Below are positions 10,623 through 18,588 of a stretch of 64,000 nt of DNA, piece by piece. The translations under genes and the position numbers were made by a program. Source of the DNA: Gilliamella sp. wkB112 (GTDB taxonomy: Bacteria; Pseudomonadota; Gammaproteobacteria; Enterobacterales; Orbaceae); NCBI RefSeq assembly GCF_001690685.1, contig NZ_LZGL01000007.1:1-64000 (forward strand), given 5' to 3'. The notes below the pieces were generated by a model that had not been told where the DNA came from, did no database searches, and saw nothing but the letters and a program-made list of their open reading frames with translations. Positions within the stretch are counted from its first letter, which is position 1. Every line of letters begins with the position of its first letter.

Positions 10623-11945
10623 ATGTCATTTTCACTGAAAAAAATCTTAACCAACTTAGCATGGCAAATTTTGATTGCTTTAATTCTAGGTGTTATTGTC
10701 GGATCTTATTTTTATCAATTATCCGATCCAAATCACCCTTTACATGCATATTATCAATTTTCAATTGTAAACATATTTCAACCAGCGGGCGATATTTTTA
10801 TTCGTTTAATAAAAATGATTGTGTTGCCTATTATTCTGAGTACATTGACCTTAGGTATTGCTGGTATTGGTGGTTCTAAACGGCTAGGAACGTTAGGTTT
10901 TAAAACAATTCTTTATTTTGAAATTATCACTACTATTGCTATTTTATTAGGTCTTTTTTGGGGGAATGTTTTTGCACCCGGAGCTGGTATTGATTCTTCA
11001 ACTCTTGCAACTGCAGATATTAGTAAGTACACCAAGGCTACTGAAGAACTAAGTGGTAAACCACATGGTTTGATCGTGATGATTTTAGATATGATCCCCG
11101 CCAATATTTTTAAAGCAATGACGGATGGTGCGGTTTTACCAGTGATCTTCTTCTGTGTGTTTTTTGGTTTAGGTTTAATGTCTTTGCCAACTAAACAACG
11201 TGAACCATTTGTATTTTTCTTGAAAGTTGTTTCTGACACAATGTTTAAAGTAACTAACATGATTATGCGTTATGCACCAATAGGTGTTTTTGCGCTGATT
11301 ACTGTTACCGTTGCTAAATATGGATTTGAATCTTTAATACCACTATTTAAATTAATTTTGACTGTTTATTCAGCAATGATTGTTTTTACTATATTGGTAT
11401 TTGGAATAGTTTGTAAAATGTGTAAATTTAATATTTTCACTTTATTACGAATTTTAAAAGAAGAACTCATTATTGCATTTTCAACAGCAAGTTCAGAAAC
11501 AGCATTACCTAAAATTATTGAAAAAATGGAAGCCTATGGGGCACCTAAAGCTATAACTAGTTTTGTTATTCCAACAGGTTATTCATTTAATCTTGATGGT
11601 TCTACACTCTATCAAAGTATTACGGTTATATTTTTAGCACAACTTTTCCATATGGATTTAACTATTACCAAACAGGTTATTATCGTTATTACCTTGATGA
11701 TTGCTTCTAAAGGAATAGCTGGAGTACCAGGTGCTTCCATTTTGGTTTTATCAGCAACACTTGGTAGTGTGGGCATTCCTCTTGAGGGGATAGGTTATAT
11801 CATGGGTGTTGAACGTATTTTGGATATGGGTAGAACGGTGGTTAATGTTATTGGTAATGCCTTAGCAGCTATTGTAATCGCTCGTTGGGAACATTTATTC
11901 GACGATAAAAAAGCCAGAGCTTATGAACAACAATATCTAAAATAG
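10623..11945 (+). CDS. gltP: Glutamate/aspartate:proton symporter GltP (DAACS family)
   Basis: GltP imports glutamate and aspartate with protons across the inner membrane. The 440-aa protein has the full DAACS pattern: PAGDIFIRLIKMIVLP, the serine-rich hairpin FSTASSETALPKIIEKMEAYG, the substrate motif GYSFNLDGSTLYQS and the C-terminal segment ILDMGRTVVNVIGNALA. These blocks match E. coli GltP more closely than DctA or GltT-type homologues. It is flanked by the gyrA terminator and two tandem terminators of its own, so it is transcribed alone. Confidence 0.92.
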   Translation: MSFSLKKILTNLAWQILIALILGVIVGSYFYQLSDPNHPLHAYYQFSIVNIFQPAGDIFIRLIKMIVLPIILSTLTLGIAGIGGSKRLGTLGFKTILYFEIITTIAILLGLFWGNVFAPGAGIDSSTLATADISKYTKATEELSGKPHGLIVMILDMIPANIFKAMTDGAVLPVIFFCVFFGLGLMSLPTKQREPFVFFLKVVSDTMFKVTNMIMRYAPIGVFALITVTVAKYGFESLIPLFKLILTVYSAMIVFTILVFGIVCKMCKFNIFTLLRILKEELIIAFSTASSETALPKIIEKMEAYGAPKAITSFVIPTGYSFNLDGSTLYQSITVIFLAQLFHMDLTITKQVIIVITLMIASKGIAGVPGASILVLSATLGSVGIPLEGIGYIMGVERILDMGRTVVNVIGNALAAIVIARWEHLFDDKKARAYEQQYLK

Positions 11946-11947
11946 AA

Positions 11948-12004
11948 AATACCTTTAAAAAGGTATTATTTTCTAAAAACTACCTGTTTATCAGGTAGTT
12001 TTTG
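11948..12004 (+). terminator. Tandem terminator-like hairpins after gltP
   Basis: The first hairpin pairs AATACCTTT with AAAGGTATT (11948-11967) and is followed by ATTTT. The second pairs AACTACCTG with CAGGTAGTT (11978-12000) and is followed by TTTG. They lie between convergent genes (gltP plus, VOC gene minus at 12036) and may serve both directions. Confidence 0.8.
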
Positions 12005-12035
12005 CTTAATATGTTTAATTTGGCCGTCATTGATA

Positions 12036-12440
12036 TTAAAAATATTTAGTCATATCAAATTCAATTCTTTCTCCATCTGGCCCACTAATTAGAAAAAAAT
12101 GTACTTCACAATGTTCTCTTCTTTCATAAATAGGACCTTCATTGATTGCATAGCCTAATTTGCTAATCTTTTGCATCATTTTATCTATATCACTTACTTC
12201 TAAAGCGAAATGTTCAATACCACTGTAAATTAATTCAGAACGAATGGTATTTGGTAATTGATATAGTTCTAATGTAAGTGCAGGTGATGTTAAAAATTCG
12301 ACTTTTACTTCACCGTTATTAGTGTTTTTTGAAAACTTTTCAGTTAGTGAAAATCCTAATGTTTGGTAGAAGGATGAAGATTTATTAATGTCACTAACTT
12401 GCAACCCAAGATGGGCAATACCTTTAATTAAATTATTCAT
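12036..12440 (-). CDS. VOC-family (glyoxalase-like) metalloprotein in a sugar operon
   Basis: A 134-aa vicinal-oxygen-chelate protein with two beta-alpha-beta-beta-beta modules. The likely metal ligands are H10 (IAHLGL), E58 (LELYQL), H77 (IEHFAL) and E127 (RIEFDM), the H/E/H/E set of glyoxalase I-type enzymes. I start at ATG 12440, because AAAGG stands 6-7 bases upstream and the gene begins one base after the permease stop. A longer frame from 12509 would only translate permease sequence. Its position as last gene of the DeoR/epimerase/kinase/permease operon suggests a sugar or sugar-phosphate substrate, for example an isomerase, epimerase or detoxification step. That is inference; family membership alone does not give the substrate. 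Confidence 0.85.
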   Translation of the reverse strand: MNNLIKGIAHLGLQVSDINKSSSFYQTLGFSLTEKFSKNTNNGEVKVEFLTSPALTLELYQLPNTIRSELIYSGIEHFALEVSDIDKMMQKISKLGYAINEGPIYERREHCEVHFFLISGPDGERIEFDMTKYF

Positions 12441-12441
12441 A

Positions 12442-13758
12442 TTAAATACCTTTGCGAGAACAATAATAACCATAAAAAGCAACGTAAATAAAGCAACATA
12501 ATGGAGCAATGAATGCTATTTGCATATTTCCATGATTCATATCTGAAATAATTCCCATAATGAGAGGAATAACTGCACCACCAATGATAGACATAACAAC
12601 AATAGAACCAGCTGTTTGTGTATCTTTTCCCATACCTTTAATTGCAAGCCCAAAGTTGGTTGGCCATCCGGGAGCCATACAAAAACTAATAGTTGTTAAA
12701 GTTACAATAGCAAATAAACCCGAGCTCATTATTGAAATACCAAGTAAAAATACAGCTAGTATTGCAAAAATACTTAAGAGTTTTGCTGGAGCTATTCGTT
12801 TCATTAAGTAAGTAGAAACAACTTTTCCTGAAGCATAGAAAAGTAATGATATAAGTAACCAATATGTTGCACTATGTTCAGACGTTCCTTTATCTACAAG
12901 TTGAACAAAACGAATAGTAAAACTCCAAACACCAACTTGAGCACCAACGTATAAGAATTGAGAAATAATACCTAAAGTAAAGCGAGGAATTGAAAAAAGA
13001 CGTTTTAGTGAATGAAATATATTTTCATTATTTTTGTGTTCGAAAGATTGTGGTTTACATGCCGGAAATTTGACAAAAATAAATATTAATGCAATTAAAA
13101 CTAATATAGTGCCAATAATAAGATAAGGAGTAACAACTTGTCCTACCATTTGATGTCGGGCTGCATTTGCTGCTTCAGGTGCCATTTGTAGCAATTCATC
13201 ATGGCTAGGGTCATTTTTCCCAAAAACTAATGTTTGTCCTACTAACACACCTAATATCACACCAACAGAATTAAATATTTGTGAGAAATTAATTCGCTGT
13301 GTTGAAGTTTCTATTGGACCTAATAAACTTGAGTAAGTATTACAAGAAGATTCAAGAAACGATAAACCACAAGCGATAATACCTAAGCAACCAAGAAATG
13401 CACCATATGTCATTGCAGATGCTGCTGGGATAAATAAAAAACATCCTGTAGCATACAATGCTAAACCTATGACAATAGCGATTTTATAAGAAAACCGTTT
13501 AATAATCGCGGCAGCTGGTAATGCGATAAAAAAATAACCTAGAAAAAATACGGATTGAACTAAGGCCGTTTGTGTATCACTTAGATCAAATCCTTTTTTG
13601 AATTGAGCAATTAAAATATCATTTAAATTAACAGCCATTCCCCAAAGTGCGAATAAACAGCAAACTAAAATAAATTTGACCCACGGTGTTTTTGATAAAT
13701 AAGTGCTACTATCTAAAGTAGTTGATTCTTTTATCATATCTTTTGTATTTGTATTCAT
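12442..13758 (-). CDS. FucP/DeoP-like sugar:proton symporter (MFS, FHS family)
   Basis: A 438-aa, 12-helix major facilitator of the fucose:H+ symporter family. The first helix carries the family signature ALWGMAVNLNDILIAQFKKG. Helices 4-5 carry CNTYSSLLGP, and the second half carries QFLYVGAQVGVWSFTIRF. It probably imports a free monosaccharide, which the adjacent kinase then phosphorylates. L-fucose itself is unlikely, because no fucose isomerase or fuculose kinase is nearby. Candidates are D-allulose, D-ribose or deoxyribose (DeoP is a relative). It follows the kinase by 39 bases and precedes the VOC gene by one base. Confidence 0.85.
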   Translation of the reverse strand: MNTNTKDMIKESTTLDSSTYLSKTPWVKFILVCCLFALWGMAVNLNDILIAQFKKGFDLSDTQTALVQSVFFLGYFFIALPAAAIIKRFSYKIAIVIGLALYATGCFLFIPAASAMTYGAFLGCLGIIACGLSFLESSCNTYSSLLGPIETSTQRINFSQIFNSVGVILGVLVGQTLVFGKNDPSHDELLQMAPEAANAARHQMVGQVVTPYLIIGTILVLIALIFIFVKFPACKPQSFEHKNNENIFHSLKRLFSIPRFTLGIISQFLYVGAQVGVWSFTIRFVQLVDKGTSEHSATYWLLISLLFYASGKVVSTYLMKRIAPAKLLSIFAILAVFLLGISIMSSGLFAIVTLTTISFCMAPGWPTNFGLAIKGMGKDTQTAGSIVVMSIIGGAVIPLIMGIISDMNHGNMQIAFIAPLCCFIYVAFYGYYCSRKGI

Positions 13759-13797
13759 AATAAAACCTTATTATTCTATCTAATAGTTGTTGCTAAT

Positions 13798-14730
13798 TTA
13801 TTGAATATCATTAAGCATATTCATTCGTTCAACCGCTTGTTCATATGTTGTCATGCACGCTGCACCAATATACTCAACACTAACAGCTGCAAACGCTGAT
13901 CCAAATAATGCTGCTTGTTTAATATTTTTCCCGTTGGCTATTTGAGCAGCTAAAGCACCATTAAATGCATCTCCAGCGCCAGTTGTGTCAATGGGATTAG
14001 CAGGAAAACAAGGAATCCATGTTTTTGATAATGAATCAGAAAGTAATGAACCTTGAGCTCCAAGCGTAATAATGATTTGTTTGGCGCCTTTTTGATGCAA
14101 GCTATCAGCTGCACGTTCAACACTTGCTTTATCGGTAATTTTTTGACCTGTAAGTAAATAGGTTTCAGTTTCGTTGGGTGTTAATAAATCAACCTTTGTT
14201 AATAATTCATCATCGATCGCTTGAAATGGAGCAGGATTTAAAATGGTAAATGCTTTGTTTTTTCTTGCTATATCAATTACTTGGTTAATTGCAGAGAGAT
14301 TGTTCTCAAGTTGAACTAACACTACATCCGCACATTTTATAGCTGGTTCACATTTTTTAATTTCTTCTTCTGTTACAATCATATTAGTACCAGGATCAAC
14401 AGAAATCATATTTTCGGCATTATCTCCGGCAACATAAATTAAAGCATTTCCCGTAGCTCTTTCAGGAGAGCTGAGAATAGTGACAGCATTGAATCCTACT
14501 TCTTTTAAATGGCGGCGGGCAAAATAACCAAAGTCATCTTCACCTATCTTGCCAATATAATGGACGTTAGCTCCCGCTTTTAATGCTGCCGTTGCTTGAT
14601 TCGCACCTTTCCCGCCAGCTGAAATTTTGCTTGATTTAGCAACAAGTGATTCACCTGGCATCGGAAAGCGTTCCAATATTGCAGTGATATCAAGATTAAA
14701 AGAACCAAAAACACAAACTTTCCCTTTCAT
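13798..14730 (-). CDS. PfkB-family carbohydrate kinase (ribokinase-like)
   Basis: The 310-aa protein has both PfkB signatures: the N-terminal GGKGANQATAALKAGA and the C-terminal DTTGAGDAFNGALAAQIA with the catalytic Asp of GAGD. The substrate-binding start GSFNLDITA and the NPAPFQ segment are as in RbsK and DeoK. It most likely phosphorylates the imported sugar at O5 or O6. Its neighbour is an AlsE-type epimerase 12 bases upstream, so a ketohexose such as allulose (to allulose-6-phosphate) is a reasonable guess. Ribose or deoxyribose remain alternatives. Confidence 0.87.
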   Translation of the reverse strand: MKGKVCVFGSFNLDITAILERFPMPGESLVAKSSKISAGGKGANQATAALKAGANVHYIGKIGEDDFGYFARRHLKEVGFNAVTILSSPERATGNALIYVAGDNAENMISVDPGTNMIVTEEEIKKCEPAIKCADVVLVQLENNLSAINQVIDIARKNKAFTILNPAPFQAIDDELLTKVDLLTPNETETYLLTGQKITDKASVERAADSLHQKGAKQIIITLGAQGSLLSDSLSKTWIPCFPANPIDTTGAGDAFNGALAAQIANGKNIKQAALFGSAFAAVSVEYIGAACMTTYEQAVERMNMLNDIQ

Positions 14731-14742
14731 TATAAAGCCCTT

Positions 14743-15429
14743 TTATTGTTTAATATTTTGAATGGCATGATTTATATCAGCAGTCATTTTTTGCCAGGCA
14801 TTTTCTAATGATAAATTTTTCTTAAATAGACCTGAGCTGCCCATAATTAAAACCTCAGCACCAGAAGAAAGTAATTTTTCATAAGTATTTATATTGCAAG
14901 AACCATCAACTTCTATAAGAAATTTAAAGTTATTTTCTTGTTTTAATTCAGATAATGTTTTTATTTTATCTAACATTTCTGGGATGAACGGTTGTCCTGC
15001 ATAACCTGGATCGACTGTCATAACAGTTATTTTGTCGAGAAGATGGATATATTGAGAGATATATTCCACTGGAGTAGCTGGATTTATGACGACACCTACT
15101 TTTTTATTTAATTGGTGAATATGTTTGATAGTTCTAAAAGCATGAGAATTGATTGTTTCTGCATGCGGGCAGATATAATCAGCACCTGCATTGGCCATTT
15201 GATCAATAAAATCAGTTGGATGTTCAACCATTAAATGAACATCTATGGGTATTGATGTATGCGGTTTAATTTGTTCGATGAAGAAAGCGGACAATGTAAT
15301 ATTTTTTACATAATGTCCATCCATTATATCAACATGCAAGAAATCAGCATGTTGGTTAAAAAATGTTAGTTGTTCCTTTATATTTATTAGATCCATACAC
15401 ATTAGTGATGGTGATATTTTGCATTGCAT
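14743..15429 (-). CDS. alsE: D-allulose-6-phosphate 3-epimerase (AlsE-type)
   Basis: A TIM-barrel epimerase of the ribulose-phosphate 3-epimerase family, 228 aa. The start KISPSLMCMDL, the metal/catalytic segment FLHVDIMDGHYVKNITLS, HLMVEHP, the loop MTVDPGYAGQPFIPEMLDKI and VDGSCN match E. coli AlsE (allulose-6-P to fructose-6-P) better than Rpe. In AlsE the SLMCMD and FIPEMLDK stretches replace the Rpe equivalents. It is the first structural gene after the DeoR gene. The start is preceded by AAGGAG. If the assignment is right, the operon ends in glycolysis through fructose-6-phosphate. Confidence 0.85.
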   Translation of the reverse strand: MQCKISPSLMCMDLINIKEQLTFFNQHADFLHVDIMDGHYVKNITLSAFFIEQIKPHTSIPIDVHLMVEHPTDFIDQMANAGADYICPHAETINSHAFRTIKHIHQLNKKVGVVINPATPVEYISQYIHLLDKITVMTVDPGYAGQPFIPEMLDKIKTLSELKQENNFKFLIEVDGSCNINTYEKLLSSGAEVLIMGSSGLFKKNLSLENAWQKMTADINHAIQNIKQ

Positions 15430-15460
15430 TGATTTTTCTCCTTATTACCAGATATTGTTA

Positions 15461-15473
15461 TGACTTAAAGTCA
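15461..15473. promoter_or_regulatory. Palindrome upstream of the alsE-type gene, possible operator
   Basis: TGACTTAAAGTCA is a perfect 6-bp inverted repeat around one base, in the 83-base gap between the DeoR gene and the epimerase gene. It could be a regulator site for an internal promoter. No strong promoter pair was identified around it. Confidence 0.35.
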
Positions 15474-15512
15474 AATAAGTTATTTATCTAGTTAAGAGGA
15501 GATATTGATGAA

Positions 15513-16304
15513 TTAAGCTATAACTACATTTACGCTGTGCCAATCCATTTCTTTTTGCAGTAGTTTATCGATTTTTTTATCTGTAATAAGTACATCGATA
15601 TCACCTAAATTACATATTTTTGCAAAAGCATTATGATTGAATTTTGAGCCGTCGGCTAATACAATGATTTTCCTCGCTGCAAGTATCATTTGTTTTTTCA
15701 AACGTGCATGGTATTCATTATTATCACTTAAGCCATTATCAAAATCTAATCCATCGCAAGATATAAATAAGGTATCTATGGTGAAATCAGTTAACATTTT
15801 TTCTGTTAATGTCCCAACCATATCCTCATTCTTTGCAAAATAAGCACCACCCAATACAAAAATTTGAATTTGACTTTTTGCCGCTAATGTTTGAACTACA
15901 TTAATTGAATGCGTAATGACTGTCATATCAACGTTTGGAAGTTGTCGAGCCAAAAACCAACATGAAGAACTACTATCTAAAGCAATACGATCTGCAGTAT
16001 TAACAAATTGTAGTGCTTTACGAGCAATCCGTGTTTTAATTTCAGCATTAACTAAAATTCGTTGTCGAAATGAATTACTTCGGTCATTCAATATTGGGGT
16101 TACAACTGGTTCATGCGAGACTGATGTGGCAAGCATTGCTCCGCCATGACTACGACAAATCAAGCCTTTCTTTTCTAGCACTTTCAGATCTCTTCTAAGC
16201 GTTTCTTTGGAAACAGAACATAACTTTGCCATATCATTTACGGTTAGGCTATTTTGTTGACTTAGTAGTTGCACAATCATCTGTTGTCGTTCTAGCATTA
16301 ACAT
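15513..16304 (-). CDS. DeoR-family transcriptional regulator of the sugar cassette
   Basis: The 263-aa protein has an N-terminal winged HTH (residues about 5-57: MIVQLLSQQNSLTVNDMAKL, then SKETLRRDLKVLEKKGLICRSHGGA) and a DeoRC sugar-phosphate-sensing domain. That domain carries DSSSSCWFLARQL, VFVLGGAY-like and LADGSKF motifs. DeoR proteins usually repress sugar operons and release DNA on binding a phosphorylated intermediate. I use ATG 16304 because AAGGAG stands 6 bases upstream; ATG 16298 is the alternative. It lies at the head of the operon, 83 bases before the epimerase gene. Confidence 0.88.
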   Translation of the reverse strand: MLMLERQQMIVQLLSQQNSLTVNDMAKLCSVSKETLRRDLKVLEKKGLICRSHGGAMLATSVSHEPVVTPILNDRSNSFRQRILVNAEIKTRIARKALQFVNTADRIALDSSSSCWFLARQLPNVDMTVITHSINVVQTLAAKSQIQIFVLGGAYFAKNEDMVGTLTEKMLTDFTIDTLFISCDGLDFDNGLSDNNEYHARLKKQMILAARKIIVLADGSKFNHNAFAKICNLGDIDVLITDKKIDKLLQKEMDWHSVNVVIA

Positions 16305-16401
16305 TAATATCTCCTTAACTGCTTTACAATTCTAACCATCAGCAATTTATCTTTTTGTGTACTCAATCTGTTTTGTGTTTTATTATCATCTTTAGATAAT
16401 A

Positions 16402-16423
16402 AAGTGTGACAATAGTCACAATT
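16402..16423. promoter_or_regulatory. CRP (cAMP receptor protein) site upstream of the DeoR sugar operon
   Basis: TGTGA-CAATAG-TCACA (core 16405-16420) matches both CRP half-sites exactly. A possible minus-strand -10 (TAATAA, complement of 16380-16385) puts the CRP centre about 40 bases upstream of the expected start, near class II spacing. An ATTATC/GATAAT inverted repeat (16382-16400) lies between and could be a DeoR operator. The remaining bases from 16305 to 16650 hold no gene. Confidence 0.75.
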
Positions 16424-16652
16424 ATCTATATTTTATCACCCTAATATGGCGATATTTCTGGTTATATTAAAGTAAAACACAAGAATTCGGTCATGAACGG
16501 TATGCAAAATTATTTTTGATTATTACTTAATATGACCGATTTGACCCGAATGATCCAATCTGGATTTTCTTATTAATCGTAAAATCATTGTGATGTTAAT
16601 GTGTTTTCATAAATAAATTATGAAAATGGAATTGATAAATGAGGCATACAAA

Positions 16653-16674
16653 AAAACCGACAAACGTCGGTTTT
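16653..16674 (-). terminator. Terminator of rpmB-rpmG
   Basis: AAAACCGAC pairs with GTCGGTTTT around a 4-base loop. On the minus strand the stem is followed by further T residues (complement of the A-run at 16651-16656). It lies 25 bases after the rpmG stop. Confidence 0.88.
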
Positions 16675-16698
16675 CTAGTTAATATCTTATGCAGATAA

Positions 16699-16866
16699 TT
16701 ATTTAATTTTAGCTTCTTTATAGATTACATGCTGACGTACAACAGGATCGTATTTTTTGATCTCCATTTTTTCAGGCATAGTTCTTTTGTTTTTGCTAGT
16801 GGTATAAAAATGACCTGTACCAGCAGAAGAAACTAATCTAATTTTCTCGCGTACACCTTTAGCCAT
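16699..16866 (-). CDS. rpmG: 50S ribosomal protein L33
   Basis: L33 is a small 50S protein near the E site. Reading the minus strand from ATG 16866 gives 55 aa beginning [20 protein letters not shown], with the family motif YTTSKNKR and the end [20 protein letters not shown]. It has no zinc-binding CxxC pairs, so it is the cysteine-free type. AAGGA precedes the start. It follows rpmB by 15 bases in the usual rpmB-rpmG order. Confidence 0.96.
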   Translation of the reverse strand: MAKGVREKIRLVSSAGTGHFYTTSKNKRTMPEKMEIKKYDPVVRQHVIYKEAKIK

Positions 16867-16881
16867 GATTTGGTTTCCTTA

Positions 16882-17118
16882 TTAGTACTTTTCACCACGG
16901 GCACGAAGTTCAGCTAAAACTGCATCAATACCCTTTTTATCGATAGTACGCATACCTTTAGCTGATATACGTAATTTTACAAAACGTTTTTCGCTCTCAA
17001 CCCAAAAACGGTGAGTTTGAAGGTTTGGTAGAAAACGACGCTTAGTAGCATTCATCGCATGAGAGCGATTGTTTCCTACTAAAGGACTTTTTCCTGTTAC
17101 TTGGCATACTCGTGACAT
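16882..17118 (-). CDS. rpmB: 50S ribosomal protein L28
   Basis: L28 is a late-assembling 50S protein. The 78-aa product starts [20 protein letters not shown] and contains [19 protein letters not shown], as in E. coli L28. Only one Cys is present (residue 5), so the zinc-ribbon form is not kept. It is the first gene of rpmB-rpmG and is read from the promoter at 17264-17292. Confidence 0.97.
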   Translation of the reverse strand: MSRVCQVTGKSPLVGNNRSHAMNATKRRFLPNLQTHRFWVESEKRFVKLRISAKGMRTIDKKGIDAVLAELRARGEKY

Positions 17119-17263
17119 GTCAATAATTCTCCGAAATTTCTATGCTTAAGCCTTGGGCGTAATATGTTAATGGAATTAACCTCGTCAGGCTTTTAGTTTG
17201 CTGCAGTTCTATCTGAGAAGCAGACTAACCTCTCACACTACACCCATAATAATGAGGTAGCGA

Positions 17264-17292
17264 AGTATACGCTTTTATGCAAATATTCTCAA
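17264..17292 (-). promoter_or_regulatory. Promoter of rpmB-rpmG
   Basis: On the minus strand TTGAGA (complement of 17287-17292) is followed after exactly 17 bases by TATACT (complement of 17264-17269). This is a near-consensus sigma-70 promoter, about 146 bases upstream of the rpmB start. Confidence 0.65.
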
Positions 17293-17411
17293 GTATTATC
17301 TTATTATAAGGATAAAAAATAAGTTTTATATAAATAGTAGACAAATGTTGTTTTCATTAAAAATTCTCCTATACTGTAAATTGCATTTATTAGTGAAGAG
17401 CACTAGATAAT

Positions 17412-18311
17412 ATGAATTTAAAACAGCTAAAATATTTCCAATTACTTGCAAAAACGCAACATTATACTTCTACATCAGAGTATTTTTCTATTAGTCAACC
17501 GAGCTTAAGCCATTCTATTGCAGAATTAGAAAAAGAGGTTGGTATTAAATTATTTCAAAAACGTGGTCGTAATGTTGAGCTTACAAAGGAAGGTAAACAG
17601 TACTTGACCTATGTTGAGCAAGCTTTAAGTGCGCTATCAGAAGGCGAACAATTTGTCAGAGAATTAACTAGCGTTTCTCATGGACATATTGGGCTTGCTT
17701 TTATTTATTCTATTAGTTCAAATTACATACCTAGAATAGTTAAAGCTTTTCTCGCTCAACCAGAAAATAAAAATATTACATTTTCATTTTATGAAGGGAT
17801 GTCTCAAAATATTATTGAAGGACTTCGTAATAAAAAATATGAAATAGGTATTTGTTCTCGGTTACAAGACGAGCCAGATGTTTACTTTCAAAAATTAACT
17901 AAACAAGAACTCGTGTTTATTATATCTAATGATCATCCTTTATCTAAACGTAAAAAACTTGATTTAAAGGATCTCGCAAATGAGCCACTTATTCTTTTTA
18001 CAGAAAGAAGTGGTATGAAAAATGTAATTGATGAAATGCTAAATAAAACAGGTATACAACCTAATATTGCCTGCCATGTAGAAACTGAGAGTGCAATGAT
18101 GGGACTAGCTTCTATAAATTATGGTATAGGTATTATGCCACGAGTTCTTATTCCACAAGAATTCAATGTTACACTTGTACCTATGAATAAAAATTATCAA
18201 AAAAGAGATATTTTTATTGCTACTATGGAAAATCGACCATTATTACCTGCTGCACAAAAATTTTATCATTTTTTGATTGAGTATAGTGACGATGCTATTT
18301 TTGGTAGATAA
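17412..18311 (+). CDS. LysR-family transcriptional regulator
   Basis: A 299-aa LTTR. The N-terminal HTH covers residues 1-60 (MNLKQLKYFQLLAKTQHYT, then ISQPSLSHSIAELEKEVGIKLFQKRGR). The effector domain has the HIGLAFIYSIS beta start and an ELVFIISNDHPLS segment. The subgroup resembles CynR/CbbR-like regulators. It stands just upstream and in the same direction as the shikimate dehydrogenase homologue, so it probably regulates the 18.6-23.5 kb cluster. The ligand is unknown; shikimate, quinate or a related compound is a guess. TGTAAATTGCATTTATTA, a weak TyrR-box half match, lies near its promoter. Confidence 0.85.
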   Translation: MNLKQLKYFQLLAKTQHYTSTSEYFSISQPSLSHSIAELEKEVGIKLFQKRGRNVELTKEGKQYLTYVEQALSALSEGEQFVRELTSVSHGHIGLAFIYSISSNYIPRIVKAFLAQPENKNITFSFYEGMSQNIIEGLRNKKYEIGICSRLQDEPDVYFQKLTKQELVFIISNDHPLSKRKKLDLKDLANEPLILFTERSGMKNVIDEMLNKTGIQPNIACHVETESAMMGLASINYGIGIMPRVLIPQEFNVTLVPMNKNYQKRDIFIATMENRPLLPAAQKFYHFLIEYSDDAIFGR

Positions 18312-18588
18312 ATTTTAGAATATAAATGAGTATAAAATGTAATATATATTTAGGATTGATTTATAGAGTTTATTTTTATTTCTATTACTGAAATGTGAAA
18401 GTATAAAAACCATTACTAAAAGAATGGATAACTATTTTTATATAATAAACATATTGTTATGAAATTAAACATTAAATGCTTCTATCCTTTTAGAAAAATT
18501 TATTTAATTTTGTAATAAATATGCTTTAATACTATTGTTTACAAATTTAGCTATTTTGTCTGATTTTCTAATTTTGCAAGGAGATAGT

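Noticed and set aside
12441-12509. N-terminal extension of the VOC protein
   Set aside because: The added residues are permease sequence in another frame; the ATG at 12440 has a good ribosome-binding site and fits the VOC family start.
18530-18545. TTTACA upstream of the shikimate dehydrogenase gene as a TyrR box
   Set aside because: The left half (TTAATA) matches only three of six positions.
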